Source: Corallococcus macrosporus (GTDB lineage Bacteria; Myxococcota; Myxococcia; Myxococcales; Myxococcaceae). From it: a stretch of 64,000 nt of DNA. Both the position numbers and the translations under genes were made by a program. Below the pieces are notes generated by a model. The model worked only from the letters and a program-made list of their open reading frames with translations. It had not been told where the DNA came from and did not search any database. Positions 45,452-54,247 of this stretch are shown here, one piece after another (position 1 is the stretch's first letter; each line of letters starts with the position of its first letter). The stretch spans positions 2,619,001 to 2,683,000 of the forward strand of contig NZ_JAFIMU010000007.1 of assembly GCF_017302985.1 (NCBI RefSeq). Direction: 5' to 3'.

Positions 45452-45480
45452 TTGACTCGAATAGGCTTGCAGGCGTATTT
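45452..45480 (+). promoter_or_regulatory. putative promoter of the first M43 gene
   Basis: TTGACT (45452-45457), 17 bases, then GTATTT (45475-45480), 33 bases before the ATG at 45514. The second M43 gene has the same hexamer and spacing. The -10 is non-consensus. Confidence 0.5.
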
Positions 45481-45513
45481 CCGGCTCCCCTGCTTTTAAA
45501 GGAGTTGGGAACA

Positions 45514-46419
45514 ATGCTTCGTCACGTCGCGCAGCGCAGTGGCCGTGTCGCGGTGGTCCTTGGCACCCTGATGTCCCTGGCCGGTTGCAGCAGCGCCCCG
45601 GCTCCGGAAGAGCAGGCCCCCCAGACTCCGGCGGAGGAGACCGCCACCCAGCAGGCCATCCCGCACCGCGGCTGCGCCACCATCGAGCCGTCCGCCGATG
45701 AGAAGCTGGAGATTGAAGCGGCGCTGGCGGCGCGTGGCGTTTCCGCCAAGCGCGCGGTGGGCTCGGTGAACGTGCCCGTGTACTTCCACGTCATCCGCCA
45801 GGGCACGGGCATCTCCAACGGCGACATCCCGGACTCGCAGATCACCAGCCAGATGAACGTGCTGAACGCGGCGTACGCGAACACGCCGTTCAAGTTCACG
45901 CTGGCCGGCACGGACCGCACCACGAACAGCACCTGGTTCAACCTGACCCAGGGCAGCAGCGCCGAGCGCTCCATGAAGTCCACCCTGCGCAAGGGCGGCA
46001 AGGAGTCGCTGAACATCTACTCGGCGAAGCTGGGCGGCGGTCTGCTCGGCTGGGCGACCTTCCCCTCCAGCTACACCAGCAGCCCGTCCATGGACGGCGT
46101 GGTCATCCTCTTCAGCAGCGTCCCCGGCGGCACGTCGTCCCCGTACAACCTGGGCGACACCGGCACGCACGAGGTCGGTCACTGGGTGGGCCTGTACCAC
46201 ACGTTCCAGGGCGGCTGCGCCAGCCCGGGTGACTCCGTCAGCGACACGCCGCCGGAGGCCTCGCCCGCGTACGGCTGCCCCGCCGGCCGTGACACCTGCT
46301 CCGGTGGCGGCGCGGACCCCATCTACAACTTCATGGACTACACCGACGACAGCTGCATGAACACCTTCACCGCCGGCCAGAGCGCCCGCGCGGACAGCCT
46401 GACCGCGACGTACCGCTAG
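45514..46419 (+). CDS. M43 (pappalysin-type) zinc metalloprotease lipoprotein, copy 1
   Basis: A 301-residue protein with lipoprotein signal (LMSLAGC, Cys 25), an Ala/Pro/Glu-rich linker, and a catalytic domain with [14 protein letters not shown], the HExxHxxGxxH zinc site starting at H219. [14 protein letters not shown] contains the Met-turn. Start is the ATG at 45514 after AAAGGAG; a TTG earlier is not needed. It is followed by a strong terminator and then by a paralogue in the same orientation. Likely a surface or secreted predatory or self-processing protease. Confidence 0.92.
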   Translation: MLRHVAQRSGRVAVVLGTLMSLAGCSSAPAPEEQAPQTPAEETATQQAIPHRGCATIEPSADEKLEIEAALAARGVSAKRAVGSVNVPVYFHVIRQGTGISNGDIPDSQITSQMNVLNAAYANTPFKFTLAGTDRTTNSTWFNLTQGSSAERSMKSTLRKGGKESLNIYSAKLGGGLLGWATFPSSYTSSPSMDGVVILFSSVPGGTSSPYNLGDTGTHEVGHWVGLYHTFQGGCASPGDSVSDTPPEASPAYGCPAGRDTCSGGGADPIYNFMDYTDDSCMNTFTAGQSARADSLTATYR

Positions 46420-46451
46420 AAAAAGCGCAGCGGCCGTGGCCGATGTGACAG

Positions 46452-46493
46452 CGCCGGGGTCCCCGATCAGGGGGCTCCGGCGTTTTCATTTTC
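46452..46493 (+). terminator. Rho-independent terminator, copy 1
   Basis: A 13-bp stem with two G-U pairs (46452-46464 with 46470-46482) and a 5-base loop, followed by TTTTCATTTT. It closes the first M43 gene. Confidence 0.88.
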
Positions 46494-46584
46494 GGGGATG
46501 AAGCACGGACAGGCCGTATCCCGGCCTGTGACGCTTGGTTTGTCTTCAACGGGTTTTGCTGGGAATTCAATTTTACCGCACCCG

Positions 46585-46613
46585 TTGACTAGAACTGTTT
46601 CATACGTGTATTG
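46585..46613 (+). promoter_or_regulatory. putative promoter of the second M43 gene
   Basis: TTGACT (46585-46590), 17 bases, then GTATTG (46608-46613), 34 bases before the ATG at 46648. Spacing and hexamers match copy 1, though the spacer sequences differ. Confidence 0.5.
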
Positions 46614-46647
46614 GTGTCTCCCCCACTTTTCGAGGAGTTGGGAAACA

Positions 46648-47547
46648 ATGCTTCGTTTCGTCGCGCAGCGCAGTGGCCGTGTCGCGGTGGTCCTTGGCAC
46701 CCTGATGTCCCTGGCCGGTTGCAGCAGCAGCGCCCCGGCTCCCGAGGAGCAGACCCCGGCGGAGGAGACCACCACCCAGCAGGCCGTGCCGCACCGCGGC
46801 TGCGCGACGGTGGAGCTGACCGCCGATGAGAAGCTCGAGGTCGACGCGGCGATCGCGGCGCGTGGCGTGTCCGCCAAGCGCGCGGTGGGCTCGGTGGACG
46901 TGCCCGTGTACTTCCACGTCATCCGTCAGGGCACGGGCATCGCCAACGGCGACATCCCGGACTCGCAGATCACCGCGCAGATGAACGTGCTGAACGCGGC
47001 GTACTCCAACACCCCGTTCAAGTTCACGCTGGCGGGCACGGACCGCACCACGAACAGCACCTGGTACAACCTGCGCAGCGGCTCCGCGGCCGAGAAGAAG
47101 ATGAAGGCCGCGCTGCGCAAGGGCAACGCCGGCACGCTGAACATCTACTCGGCGAACCTGTCCGGCGGCCTGCTGGGCTGGGCGACCTTCCCCTCCAGCT
47201 ACACCAGCCAGCCCTCCATGGACGGCGTGGTCATCCTCTACAGCAGCGTCCCCGGCGGCTCCGCGGCCCCCTACAACGAGGGCGACACGGGCACGCACGA
47301 GGTCGGCCACTGGCTGGGCCTGTACCACACGTTCCAGGGCGGTTGTAACAACCCGGGCGACTCCGTCAGCGACACGCCGCCGGAGGCCTCGCCCGCTTAC
47401 GGCTGCCCCGCCAACCGTGACACCTGCGCGGGTGGCGGTGCGGACCCCATCACCAACTTCATGGACTACACCGACGACAACTGCATGAACACGTTCTCCG
47501 CCGGCCAGGTGGCCCGCGCGGACAGCGTGACCGCGACGTACCGCTAG
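46648..47547 (+). CDS. M43 zinc metalloprotease lipoprotein, copy 2
   Basis: A 299-residue paralogue of the preceding gene, near-identical over the signal (LMSLAGC), much of the linker and most of the catalytic domain, with [11 protein letters not shown] starting at H217. Differences cluster in the linker and around residues 150-175. GGAG lies upstream of the ATG. Own promoter and terminator make it an independent unit, so this is a whole-unit tandem duplication. Confidence 0.92.
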   Translation: MLRFVAQRSGRVAVVLGTLMSLAGCSSSAPAPEEQTPAEETTTQQAVPHRGCATVELTADEKLEVDAAIAARGVSAKRAVGSVDVPVYFHVIRQGTGIANGDIPDSQITAQMNVLNAAYSNTPFKFTLAGTDRTTNSTWYNLRSGSAAEKKMKAALRKGNAGTLNIYSANLSGGLLGWATFPSSYTSQPSMDGVVILYSSVPGGSAAPYNEGDTGTHEVGHWLGLYHTFQGGCNNPGDSVSDTPPEASPAYGCPANRDTCAGGGADPITNFMDYTDDNCMNTFSAGQVARADSVTATYR

Positions 47548-47574
47548 TCCACGGCTTCGCTTCCTGAAGTTCCC

Positions 47575-47621
47575 GACGCCGGAGTCCCTACTGCACGGGG
47601 GCTCCGGCGTCTTCCTTTTCC
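47575..47621 (+). terminator. Rho-independent terminator, copy 2
   Basis: A 14-bp stem (47575-47588 with 47598-47611, one T-G pair) and 9-base loop, followed by TTCCTTTTCC. The right arm is very similar to that of copy 1. Confidence 0.8.
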
Positions 47622-47702
47622 AGCGTGGACAAGCCGGGCCCGCGCTGGCCACAGTGGGGGACCGCCCTCCGTCCGGAGGGGGCCTTCAGGAGGAGTGGCG
47701 CC

Positions 47703-48866
47703 GTGAGAGACCTGTTGATGATTCCCGGGCCGGTGGACGTGGACGCGGAGGTGTTGCAGGCGCTGTCGGCGCCGGTGCCCGGGCACCTGGACGCGGGCTT
47801 CATCGCCACCTTCGGCCGGGCCCTGAAGCGCCTGCGCGAGGTGTCGCTCGCGCCGGGAGCCCAGCCCTTCGTCGTCTCCGGCAGCGGCACGCTGGCCATG
47901 GAGCTGGCGGTGGCCAACCTCGTCGAGCCCGGCGACCGCGCGCTGGTGGTGAACACCGGCTACTTCAGCGACCGCATGGCCCACATCCTGGAGCGCCACG
48001 GCGCGAAGGTGACGCACGTGCGCGCGGGCGCCGTGGGCAGCGCCCCGGAGGTGGACGCGGTGGAGGCGGAGCTGCGCAAGGGCGGCTTCAAGCTGATGAC
48101 CGTCACCCACGTGGACACCTCCACCGCGGTGCTCGCGCCGGTGGAGCCGCTGGTGAAGGCCGCGCGTCAGCACGGTGTCCTCGCCGTGGTGGACGGCGTG
48201 TGCGCCACCGCCGGAGAGGCCTTCCACCAGGACGCGTGGGGCGCGGACGTGTACCTCACCGCCAGCCAGAAGGCGGTGGGCGTGCCCCCGGGCCTGGCGC
48301 TCCTCACGGTGAGCCCCCGCGCGCTCGCGGCATGGAAGGCGCGCAAGGCCCCCGTCGCCAGCGTGTACGCGGACTGGGCGGAGTGGCTGCCGGTGATGGA
48401 GGCCTACGAGTCCGGCAAGCCCGCCTACTTCGCCACCCCGCCCACGTCCCTGGTGTGCGCGCTGGACGTGAGCCTGGGACAGATCCTGGCGGAGGGCATG
48501 GAGGCCCGCTTCGAGCGCCACCGCAAGATGGCCCGCGCCTTCCGCGCCGCCTGGAGCGCGCTGGGGCTCAAGCCGGTGCCCACCTCCGAGTCCGTGGCCG
48601 CCAACACCCTGAGCGCCGTGTACTACCCGGAGGGCGTGGATGCGTCCTTCGTGGGCCGCGTGAAGGCGCAGGGGGTGGCCATCGCCGGCGGCCTCCACCC
48701 GGAAATCAAGCCGCGCTACTTCCGCGTGGGCCACATGAACCGCATCAGCGCCGGGGACGTGCTCGTCACCGTGGGCGCCATCGAGCGCGCCCTCCATGCC
48801 TCCGGCCACCGCGCCACCGCCGCCGGAACCGGCGTCGCCGCCGCCCAGGCCGCGCTCGCTCAGTAG
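47703..48866 (+). CDS. class V aminotransferase (alanine-glyoxylate / serine-pyruvate type)
   Basis: A 387-residue PLP enzyme. It begins MRDLLMIPGPVDVDAEVL, matching the start of alanine-glyoxylate aminotransferases. FVVSGSGTLAMELA binds the cofactor phosphate, VVDGVCATAGE holds the cofactor Asp, and the Schiff-base Lys is K190 in TASQKAVGVPPG. The start is GTG at 47703 with AGGAGG about 8 bases upstream; no nearby ATG fits except an internal one. It stands alone. Serine-glyoxylate activity is an alternative. Confidence 0.9.
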   Translation: MRDLLMIPGPVDVDAEVLQALSAPVPGHLDAGFIATFGRALKRLREVSLAPGAQPFVVSGSGTLAMELAVANLVEPGDRALVVNTGYFSDRMAHILERHGAKVTHVRAGAVGSAPEVDAVEAELRKGGFKLMTVTHVDTSTAVLAPVEPLVKAARQHGVLAVVDGVCATAGEAFHQDAWGADVYLTASQKAVGVPPGLALLTVSPRALAAWKARKAPVASVYADWAEWLPVMEAYESGKPAYFATPPTSLVCALDVSLGQILAEGMEARFERHRKMARAFRAAWSALGLKPVPTSESVAANTLSAVYYPEGVDASFVGRVKAQGVAIAGGLHPEIKPRYFRVGHMNRISAGDVLVTVGAIERALHASGHRATAAGTGVAAAQAALAQ

Positions 48867-49135
48867 GCCTCCGGGTGGGGGGCCTGACCCCCAATCTTTT
48901 CTCAGGCCACAGGAAAAACCGTCCGCCCTCCCATTAGATTTGTGTACGCTACCAGATAATGTCAGGTACTTCCGGGCTTACAGGGATTCCTTGGCGTTTT
49001 GGTAGAAATGTGTGATTGGGCTGGACGGTGTGAGCGGGGCGTGGGCCCCGGCACCTGTGAGGGGGAAGGGCTGCGCTGGCGGACGGGACCCGGTGGAACG
49101 GGTGGTCCGCTCCAGCGCCTGAAGTGGAGGTGGGT

Positions 49136-49765
49136 ATGGATCGCGGACCGGTGGAAGGTTCGTCGAGGGCGGCGGGCAGGGCGGATGAGAGCGCGGCGTG
49201 GCACCTGACGGAGCGGTGCCTGGCCGCGACCCCGGAGGATGGCGCCCGGGGGATGTTCTTCCAGGGCGTGGTGGGGGTGGTGGGCTTCCTCCAGGGGGAG
49301 GAGGCGCAGGCGCGGTGCCTGGCGGCGTCCGGGCTGAAGCAGCTGAACGCCGCGGAGCTGTACCCGGTGGCGCGCTTCCTGGCGATGTCCGCCGAGGCGA
49401 CCCGGCTGCTCCGGCCCCAACTGGGGGATTGGGCCCAGTCGCTGCGCTACATCGGGACGCAGGCCACGGTGGACTTCCTGGGCTCCATGTTCGGCCGGGA
49501 CCTGATGCAGGCGGCCGGGCGCAACCCCCGGAAGATGCTCCAGCACCTGATCGAGAACTACCGGGTCGCGGTGAGCTACGGCGAGCGCAGCGTGCTCTGG
49601 ACCGGCGACCACAGCGCCCGCTTCGTGATGCGCCGGGACTTCATGCCCGCGCCGTACCACGAGGGGGTGCTCCAGGCGGCCCTGGAGGCCGTGGGGGCCC
49701 AGGACGTCCAGGTGCACGGCCGGCAGCTGTCCCTGCTGGACACCGAGTACGACGTCTCCTGGTAG
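49136..49765 (+). CDS. DUF2378-family protein (myxobacterial paralogue family)
   Basis: A 209-residue protein that matches from memory the DUF2378/TIGR02265 family, found in many copies in Myxococcales. Family traits are GMFFQGVVGVV near the start, a central TVDFLGSMFGRDLM, and an acidic C-terminus. I chose the ATG at 49136 with GGAGG 5 bases upstream rather than 49124. Role unknown. It may be followed by the inverted repeat at 49815. Confidence 0.82.
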   Translation: MDRGPVEGSSRAAGRADESAAWHLTERCLAATPEDGARGMFFQGVVGVVGFLQGEEAQARCLAASGLKQLNAAELYPVARFLAMSAEATRLLRPQLGDWAQSLRYIGTQATVDFLGSMFGRDLMQAAGRNPRKMLQHLIENYRVAVSYGERSVLWTGDHSARFVMRRDFMPAPYHEGVLQAALEAVGAQDVQVHGRQLSLLDTEYDVSW

Positions 49766-49814
49766 TCCGGGCGCGCCCCACCCGCTGCGTGGGGCCCTCT
49801 GGCGGCCCCCGGCG

Positions 49815-49850
49815 GGACGTTCACCAGCCACCGCTCGGTGGTGAACGTCC
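49815..49850. terminator. 12-bp perfect inverted repeat
   Basis: GGACGTTCACCA (49815-49826) pairs with TGGTGAACGTCC (49839-49850) over a 12-base loop, in the gap between the DUF2378 gene and the kinase at 49956. A smaller 7-bp hairpin lies at 49775-49795. There is no T run, so it could be a terminator or an operator for the kinase gene. Confidence 0.5.
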
Positions 49851-49955
49851 GCCATTTCTCCCGCTGGCGTGACAGGGAGGGCCACTAGCATGTGGTGAGA
49901 GAGGCCCACACCCCATGGGAGGCGTCACGCGAATGGAGACAGGCGGGGCCCGGGC

Positions 49956-51584
49956 ATGACGCCCTTCCGGCTGTTGCTGGTGGAGGACAGCGTCAATGAC
50001 GCGGCACTGGTGACGGCGGAGCTGGAGCAGGCGGGCTACCTGCCCACGACGCGGCGCGTGGATTCGCTGGAGGCGCTGCGCGACGCGCTGGCCGCCGAGC
50101 CGTGGGACCTGGTGCTGTGCGACTACCGGCTGCCGCGCTTCAGCGCGCTGGACGTGCTGGCGCTCTTGCACGGGCAGGAGCGGGACGTGCCGCTCATCGT
50201 CCTGTCCAGCCAGCTGAGCGAGGAGCAGGCCGTCACGCTGATGAAGGCGGGGGCTCGCGACTGCTTCTCCAAGGACCGGATGGCCCGGCTGGGCCCGGCG
50301 GTGGCGCGCGAGCTGGAGGAGACGCGCGTGCGCCGCGAGCGCGCCCGGGCGGAGGTGGACCGCGACATCCTGGCGAAGGCCAGCGAGCTGCTCACCGCGT
50401 CCCTGGAGCAGGCGGCCCGGCTGGACCAGCTGGTGCAACTCATGGTGCCCCGGGTGGCGGACTGGTGCGCCTTCTTCCTCCAGGACGCTGACCAGGGCGG
50501 CCTGCGGCTGGTGGCGCTGGCGCACCCGGACGCCGCGCGGCGCGCCCACGCGTGGAAGCTGGACCAGCGCTTCCCGCTGGACCCCCAGGCCGCCGCGGGC
50601 CCCGCGCACGTGCTGCGCACCGGCCAGCCGGAGTTCATGCCGGACGTGCGCAAGCGCCCGGAGCCCATCACGAAGGACGCCGCGCACCAGCGCGCCATCG
50701 AGGGGCTGGGGCTGCGCTCGGTGGTGAACGTGCCCCTGCCCGGCAACGAGGGCCGGCTGGGCGTGCTGTCCCTGGGCACGCTGGGCGAGCGCACCCTGTC
50801 CCAGGTGGACCTGGCGCTCGCGCTGGAGCTGGCGCGCCGCACGGGGCTGGTGCTGGAGAACGCCCGCCTCTTCCAGGAGGCACGCGAGGCGGTGCGCCTG
50901 CGCGACGAGTTCCTCACCGTGGCCGCGCACGAGCTGCGCACGCCGCTGACCACGCTGCGGCTGCAACTGGGCACGCTGCTGCAGCGCTCGGAGGCGCACC
51001 ACCTGGAGCCGGACGTCGTCACGCGCCTGGAGCGCAGCGTGCGCCAGGTGCGCCGGCTGGGCACGCTGGTGGAGGGGCTGCTGGACGTGTCCCAGCTGTC
51101 CAGCGGCGAGCTGTCGCTGATGCCCGAGCGCTTCGACCTGGAGGAGCTGGTCGCGGAGGTCCTGGAGCGCTTCCAGGCGGAGGCCCGCGCGGCGGGGTGT
51201 GAGCTGCGGCAGTCCCCCCGCCGCGGGCTGTGGGGGACGTGGGATCGGCTTCGGGTGGACCAGGCCGTGGCGGCGTTGATATCCAACGCGCTCAAGTTCG
51301 GTCCGGGACGGCCGGTGGAGGTGGACGTGGGGAGGGAAGGGGGCTTCGCGCGCATCCAGGTGCGCGACCGGGGCATCGGCGTACCCCTGGACCAGGTGGA
51401 GCGCATCTTCGAGCGCTTCGGCCGCGCCGTCAGTTCGCACTCGTATGGAGGCCTGGGCCTGGGGCTGTACCTGGCCCGCCGCGCGGCGGAAGCGCACGGC
51501 GGACGGGCCTGGGCGGAGCCGGCCGCGGAAGAGGGCGCGCGCTTCACGCTGGAGTTGCCGCTGGAGAAGGAGACGCGCGAGTGA
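49956..51584 (+). CDS. histidine kinase with receiver and GAF domains
   Basis: A 542-residue soluble kinase. The receiver at 1-120 has LLLVEDSVNDA and LVLCDYRLPRFS. A GAF domain lies at about 150-300, followed by HisKA (TVAAHELRTPLTTL) and HATPase (ALISNALKFGPG, DRGIGVPLDQVERIFERF, GLGLGLYLARR). Its stop overlaps the GTG of a single-domain receiver, which is its likely phosphate partner. Signal unknown; the GAF domain is the probable input. Confidence 0.92.
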   Translation: MTPFRLLLVEDSVNDAALVTAELEQAGYLPTTRRVDSLEALRDALAAEPWDLVLCDYRLPRFSALDVLALLHGQERDVPLIVLSSQLSEEQAVTLMKAGARDCFSKDRMARLGPAVARELEETRVRRERARAEVDRDILAKASELLTASLEQAARLDQLVQLMVPRVADWCAFFLQDADQGGLRLVALAHPDAARRAHAWKLDQRFPLDPQAAAGPAHVLRTGQPEFMPDVRKRPEPITKDAAHQRAIEGLGLRSVVNVPLPGNEGRLGVLSLGTLGERTLSQVDLALALELARRTGLVLENARLFQEAREAVRLRDEFLTVAAHELRTPLTTLRLQLGTLLQRSEAHHLEPDVVTRLERSVRQVRRLGTLVEGLLDVSQLSSGELSLMPERFDLEELVAEVLERFQAEARAAGCELRQSPRRGLWGTWDRLRVDQAVAALISNALKFGPGRPVEVDVGREGGFARIQVRDRGIGVPLDQVERIFERFGRAVSSHSYGGLGLGLYLARRAAEAHGGRAWAEPAAEEGARFTLELPLEKETRE

Positions 51585-51958
51585 GCCGGCCGCTGTTGGT
51601 GGTGGACGACGACACGGACCTGCGGGAGGCGCTGGAGGAGGTCCTGCGCGACGCGGGCTACACCGTGCTGGGCGCGGGCAACGGCCTGCAGGCCCTGGAG
51701 GTGCTCCGCCGGGAGCCGGTGCCTCCCGCCCTGGTGCTGCTGGACATGATGATGCCCGTGATGGACGGCGCGACCTTCGGCCGCCAGATGCGCCAGGTGG
51801 ACGCGTGGCGCGACATCCCCGTGCTCGTCTTCTCCGCCTCCGCCAACGCCCGGCAGGTCGCGGAGGAGATGGGCGCCTGCGGCTACCTGCGCAAGCCGGT
51901 GGACGTGGAGACGCTGCTCAGGTCCGTGGCCGCCCACAAGGTCCCCGAAACCGCCTGA
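51581..51958 (+). CDS. single-domain response regulator
   Basis: A 125-residue receiver with LLVVDDDTDLREAL, phospho-Asp in LVLLDMMMPVMDG, Ser/Thr in VLVFSASAN and Lys in GYLRKPVDV. No output domain, so it acts by protein contact or phosphate shuttling. Start is GTG at 51581 within the kinase stop. Confidence 0.9.
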   Translation: MSRPLLVVDDDTDLREALEEVLRDAGYTVLGAGNGLQALEVLRREPVPPALVLLDMMMPVMDGATFGRQMRQVDAWRDIPVLVFSASANARQVAEEMGACGYLRKPVDVETLLRSVAAHKVPETA

Positions 51959-52030
51959 CCTCTTCCGGGGAAGTCCCTCCGCGCGGGCCTGCCTGCCCTT
52001 TGCGCGTGGGTTGACGCTGCGCGCGGGGGC

Positions 52031-52054
52031 TTGGTAAGTGCAACCTTAACACTT
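52031..52054 (+). promoter_or_regulatory. motif shared with the cobalamin-operon region
   Basis: TTGGTAAGTG (52031-52040) is identical to the 10-mer at 17848-17857. CACTT follows at 52050-52054, giving an AAGTG/CACTT inverted pair, 20 bases before the antiporter ATG at 52074. Possible operator or -35 region. Confidence 0.3.
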
Positions 52055-52073
52055 TCCCCGCGAGGCCTGTCAG

Positions 52074-54242
52074 ATGAACCCCCACATGCTCGCCCAGCTC
52101 CTGGTTCAACTCATCGTCATCATCGCGGTGTCGCGGCTCATTGGCCGCGGCGCGCGCTGGCTGGGGCAGCCCCTGGTCATCGCGGAGGTGGTGGCGGGCA
52201 TCGCGCTGGGGCCGTCGCTCCTGGGCTGGCTGGCGCCGGGCGCGATGCACTGGCTGTTCCCGCCGGAGTCCATGCCGTTCCTGAAGATGCTGGCCGAGGT
52301 CGGGCTGGTGCTCTTCATGTTCCTCATTGGCCTGGAGCTGGACCCGAAGCTGCTCAAGGGGCGGGGCCACGCGTCGGTGGCCATCAGCCACTCCAGCATC
52401 GTCGTCCCGTTCGCGCTGGGCGCGGCGGCGGGCGCGCTGTGGCTGTACAGGTCGCTGTCCAGCCCGGACGTGCCGTTCTCCTCGTTCGTGCTGTTCATGG
52501 GCGTGTCCATGAGCATCACGGCCTTCCCGGTGCTGGCGCGCATCCTCAGCGAGCGCGGGATGATGCAGTCGAAGCTGGGCGCCATCGCCATCGCGTGCGC
52601 GGCGGTGGACGACGTGACGGCGTGGTGCATCCTGGCGTTCGTGGTGTCGCTGGTGCGCGCGTCGGACCTGGCGCACGCGGGGCTCACCACGCTGTTCGCG
52701 CTGCTCTACATCGGCTTCATGCTGCTCTTGGTGAAGCCGTTCCTCGCCCGGCTGGGCGCGCGCGTGGCCAACCGCGAGGGGCTCACCCAGAACGTGGTGG
52801 CCATCACGATGGTGCTGCTGCTCGGGTCCGCGTGGACCACCGAGTACATCGGCATCCACTCGCTCTTCGGCGCCTTCATGTTCGGCGCGGTGATTCCGAA
52901 GGAGGGCGGGCTGGCGGCGGCGCTGGCGGAGAAGCTGGAGGACGTGGCGGTGGTGCTGCTCTTGCCCGTGTTCTTCGCCTTCAGCGGCCTGCGCACGCAG
53001 ATGGGCCTGTTGGCCACCCCGGAGGCGTGGCTCACGTGCGGCGTCATCATCCTCCTCGCGTGCCTGGGCAAGTTCGGCGGCAGCGCGGTGGCCGCGCGCC
53101 TCACGGGCCTGCGGTGGAAGGAGGCGGGCGCCGTCGGCATCCTGATGAACACGCGCGGCCTGATGGAGCTCATCGTGCTCAACCTGGGCCTGGACCTGGG
53201 CGTCATCTCGCCCACGCTCTTCACGATGATGGTCATCATGGCGCTGGTCACGACCTTCATGACCACGCCGCTGCTGAAGCTGCTGTATTCGCCGGAGGAC
53301 CAGGCGCGCGAACAGATGGTGCAGACGCCGGAGGGGCCGCTGCCCTCGCCCGCGTACACGGTGCTGCTGTGCGTGTCGCACGGGCAGGCCGGCCCGGGCA
53401 TGGCGGTGCTGTCGCGCGCGCTGTCGGGCGAGCGCAACGAGGCGAACCTCTACGCGCTGCACCTCTTGTCCCCGGAGCGCTCGCTCAAGGCCCGCGGGGA
53501 GGAGGCGCTGGACCCCTCCGCGGCGTCCGGTGGCGCGCTGGCGCCGCTGGTGGGGCGCGCGGAGAAGCTGGGGCTGTCGGTGCGCACGCTGTCGTTCGTG
53601 TCGTCGGAGCCCGCGCGGGACATCTGCCGCACGGCGCAGGCGAAGCGCGCGGACCTGGTGCTGCTGGGCTGGCACAAGCCGCTGTTCAGCCAGACGGTGC
53701 TGGGCGGCACGGTGCACGAGGTGATGCAGGAGGCGGGCGGCACGGTGGCGGTGCTGGTGGACCGCGGCCTCACGCAGGTGCGCCGGGTGCTGGTGCCCTT
53801 CGTGGGCAGCCGGCATGACCGGGCGGCGCTGGGGCTGGCGCGGCGGCTGGTGAAGCAGGCCGGCGCGGAGGTGACGGTGCTGCACGTGACGTCGCCGGAC
53901 GGCGCGGGCGCGGGCCGGGCGCAGGTGGAGGAGCTGTTCCCCGCGGACGAGGGCGCCGCCGTGAAGCTCAAGGTGGTGCGCCACGCGTCGCCGGAAGAGG
54001 CAGCGCTGGAAGAAGCGAAGGCGGGTTACGACCTCGTGGTGGTGGGCCTGGGGGCCGAATGGGGCCTGGAAGACCGGTTGTTCGGCGTACAGCGCGAGCG
54101 CATCGTGCGCGACGCGCCCGCCTCGCTGCTGCTCGTGCATCATCCGGAGGCGGCGACGGTGCTGGCGCGCACGCCGGAGGAGGCCCGGACGCAGGGCTCG
54201 CCCCCGGAGACGACGACGCAGCCGCTCGGCGCGCGGAGCTGA
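52074..54242 (+). CDS. CPA2-type cation:proton antiporter with UspA domains
   Basis: A 722-residue KefB/NhaS-type antiporter. The first 400 residues form about 12 membrane helices, including EVVAGIALGPSLLGWLAPG and CAAVDDVTAWCILAF, whose acidic residues are typical of ion exchange. The last 300 residues form two UspA-like soluble domains (YTVLLCVSHGQAG and RRVLVPFVGSRHDRAALGLARR). It exchanges Na+ or K+ for protons at the inner membrane. The regulator gene starts 5 bases after its stop. Confidence 0.9.
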   Translation: MNPHMLAQLLVQLIVIIAVSRLIGRGARWLGQPLVIAEVVAGIALGPSLLGWLAPGAMHWLFPPESMPFLKMLAEVGLVLFMFLIGLELDPKLLKGRGHASVAISHSSIVVPFALGAAAGALWLYRSLSSPDVPFSSFVLFMGVSMSITAFPVLARILSERGMMQSKLGAIAIACAAVDDVTAWCILAFVVSLVRASDLAHAGLTTLFALLYIGFMLLLVKPFLARLGARVANREGLTQNVVAITMVLLLGSAWTTEYIGIHSLFGAFMFGAVIPKEGGLAAALAEKLEDVAVVLLLPVFFAFSGLRTQMGLLATPEAWLTCGVIILLACLGKFGGSAVAARLTGLRWKEAGAVGILMNTRGLMELIVLNLGLDLGVISPTLFTMMVIMALVTTFMTTPLLKLLYSPEDQAREQMVQTPEGPLPSPAYTVLLCVSHGQAGPGMAVLSRALSGERNEANLYALHLLSPERSLKARGEEALDPSAASGGALAPLVGRAEKLGLSVRTLSFVSSEPARDICRTAQAKRADLVLLGWHKPLFSQTVLGGTVHEVMQEAGGTVAVLVDRGLTQVRRVLVPFVGSRHDRAALGLARRLVKQAGAEVTVLHVTSPDGAGAGRAQVEELFPADEGAAVKLKVVRHASPEEAALEEAKAGYDLVVVGLGAEWGLEDRLFGVQRERIVRDAPASLLLVHHPEAATVLARTPEEARTQGSPPETTTQPLGARS

Positions 54243-54247
54243 CCGCC

